Shown here one piece after another: positions 5,864-6,393 of a stretch of DNA of 6,393 nucleotides. The translations under genes were made by a program, and so were the position numbers. Numbering within the stretch: position 1 is the stretch's first letter; the number at the start of each line of letters is the position of its first letter. The stretch spans positions 1 through 6,393 of the forward strand of contig JANQEF010000028.1 of the NCBI GenBank assembly GCA_028278465.1, given 5' to 3'. The stretch is from Dehalococcoidia bacterium. GTDB taxonomy: Bacteria; Chloroflexota; Dehalococcoidia; Lucifugimonadales; Lucifugimonadaceae. The notes beneath the pieces are model-generated. The model was not told where the DNA came from. It saw only the letters and a program-made list of their open reading frames with translations, and searched no databases.

Positions 5864-6393
5864 CTACGAATTCGTGTGCGAGCCGTCTCGCCTGTGCAGG
5901 TGCCTGGACTCCGAGTGCCGGAACGGCTCGGTCAGGCTCGCCTCGTCGACCTCGACGCCCAGTCCCGGCTGGTCGAGAAGCGTCACCCTTCCGCCCGTCA
6001 CCTCAGGCTGCACCGGGAACACTTCCTTGTCATAGAAGCCAGTGCTCTCGCCCGGCGATTCCCTGATCTCGAGCCATGAGAAGTTCGTCACAGCCGTCGC
6101 AAGGTGCGATGTGGCGGCGACGCAGATCGGCCCCAGCGGGTTGTGCGGCATCAGGTCGATGTAGTGCGCCTCAGCCCAGCCAGCGACCTTCATCGCCTCG
6201 GTGAACCCACCGACGTTGCAGATGTCGAGCCGTGCATAGTTGGTCAGCCCGCGTTCGATGTACGGCAGGAACTGCCACTTCGAAGCGAACTCCTCGCCGA
6301 TCGCAAACGGCACACGCGACAGCTTGCGCAGCTGCTCGTAGGCTTCAGGCGTCTCGTCCCGTATCGGCTCCTCTGCGAAGTCGAGCGTGTGCG
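5864..6393 (-). CDS. DgoD-like sugar-acid dehydratase, paralogue 2 (C-terminal half, start outside window)
   Basis: The frame is open from the right edge to TAG at 5864-5866 and covers about 176 C-terminal residues; the N-terminal half is missing only because the window ends. It begins HTLDFAEEPIRDETPEAYE, so the metal-binding Glu of EEP, the Glu of IGEEF, the Asp of LDICNVGG and the His of MPHNPLGP are all present, together with WLE where DgoD has its transition-state Glu. It is roughly 90% identical to paralogue 1 over about 95 residues up to the segment after MPHNPLGP. It then diverges (FSWLEIRESPGES...) and regains similarity in PGLGVEVDE, LTEPFR and RRDGSHTN. The same general chemistry is expected, but the divergent C-terminal segment may mean a different substrate. 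Genes A and B follow directly. Confidence 0.93.
   Translation of the reverse strand, partial: HTLDFAEEPIRDETPEAYEQLRKLSRVPFAIGEEFASKWQFLPYIERGLTNYARLDICNVGGFTEAMKVAGWAEAHYIDLMPHNPLGPICVAATSHLATAVTNFSWLEIRESPGESTGFYDKEVFPVQPEVTGGRVTLLDQPGLGVEVDEASLTEPFRHSESRHLHRRDGSHTNS

Overview
The window is GC-rich DNA in which every intact gene I can support reads on the minus strand. It carries bacterial type II fatty-acid synthesis (a FabI), a multi-GAF sensor protein and two near-duplicate enolase-superfamily sugar-acid dehydratases. Side-by-side paralogues of this dehydratase type, together with short palindromic intergenic repeats built on a TCCTTCG core, fit a Chloroflexota lineage such as Dehalococcoidia/SAR202. 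That placement is inference from gene content and repeats; there is no marker gene here, and other GC-rich bacteria are possible.

Layout in transcription order (right to left). The right edge holds the C-terminal half of a DgoD-like dehydratase (paralogue 2, 5864-6393, cut by the window). Eight bases after its stop begin two small uncharacterised genes, A (5373-5855) and B (4945-5376), which overlap by ATGA and look like distant relatives of each other. After a 101-base gap with a good ribosome binding site comes a complete DgoD-like dehydratase (paralogue 1, 3698-4843). These four genes look like one transcription unit, with A and B sandwiched between the two dehydratases.

The 3501-3697 gap has no gene, but it holds two facing copies of a palindromic repeat. 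Next to it on the plus strand is a 38-codon remnant of a VOC/glyoxalase-family gene (3384-3500) with an intact start region. It is divergent from fabI (2548-3327) across a 56-base spacer. FabI is followed three bases later by a FlK-like hotdog thioesterase (2173-2544). A 166-base gap with three inverted repeats (2007-2172) precedes a PAS plus tandem-GAF sensor protein (2006 to the left edge), whose output domain lies outside the window.

Functionally there are three modules: sugar-acid dehydration (D-galactonate-like chemistry, exact substrate unknown) with two companion proteins of unknown role; acyl-chain metabolism (FabI plus a small-acyl-CoA-type thioesterase); and signal sensing. The least described part is the A/B pair between the duplicated dehydratases. 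The patchy near-identity of the dehydratases suggests gene conversion or recent duplication. I see no RNA gene, CRISPR array, transposase or clear intrinsic terminator.
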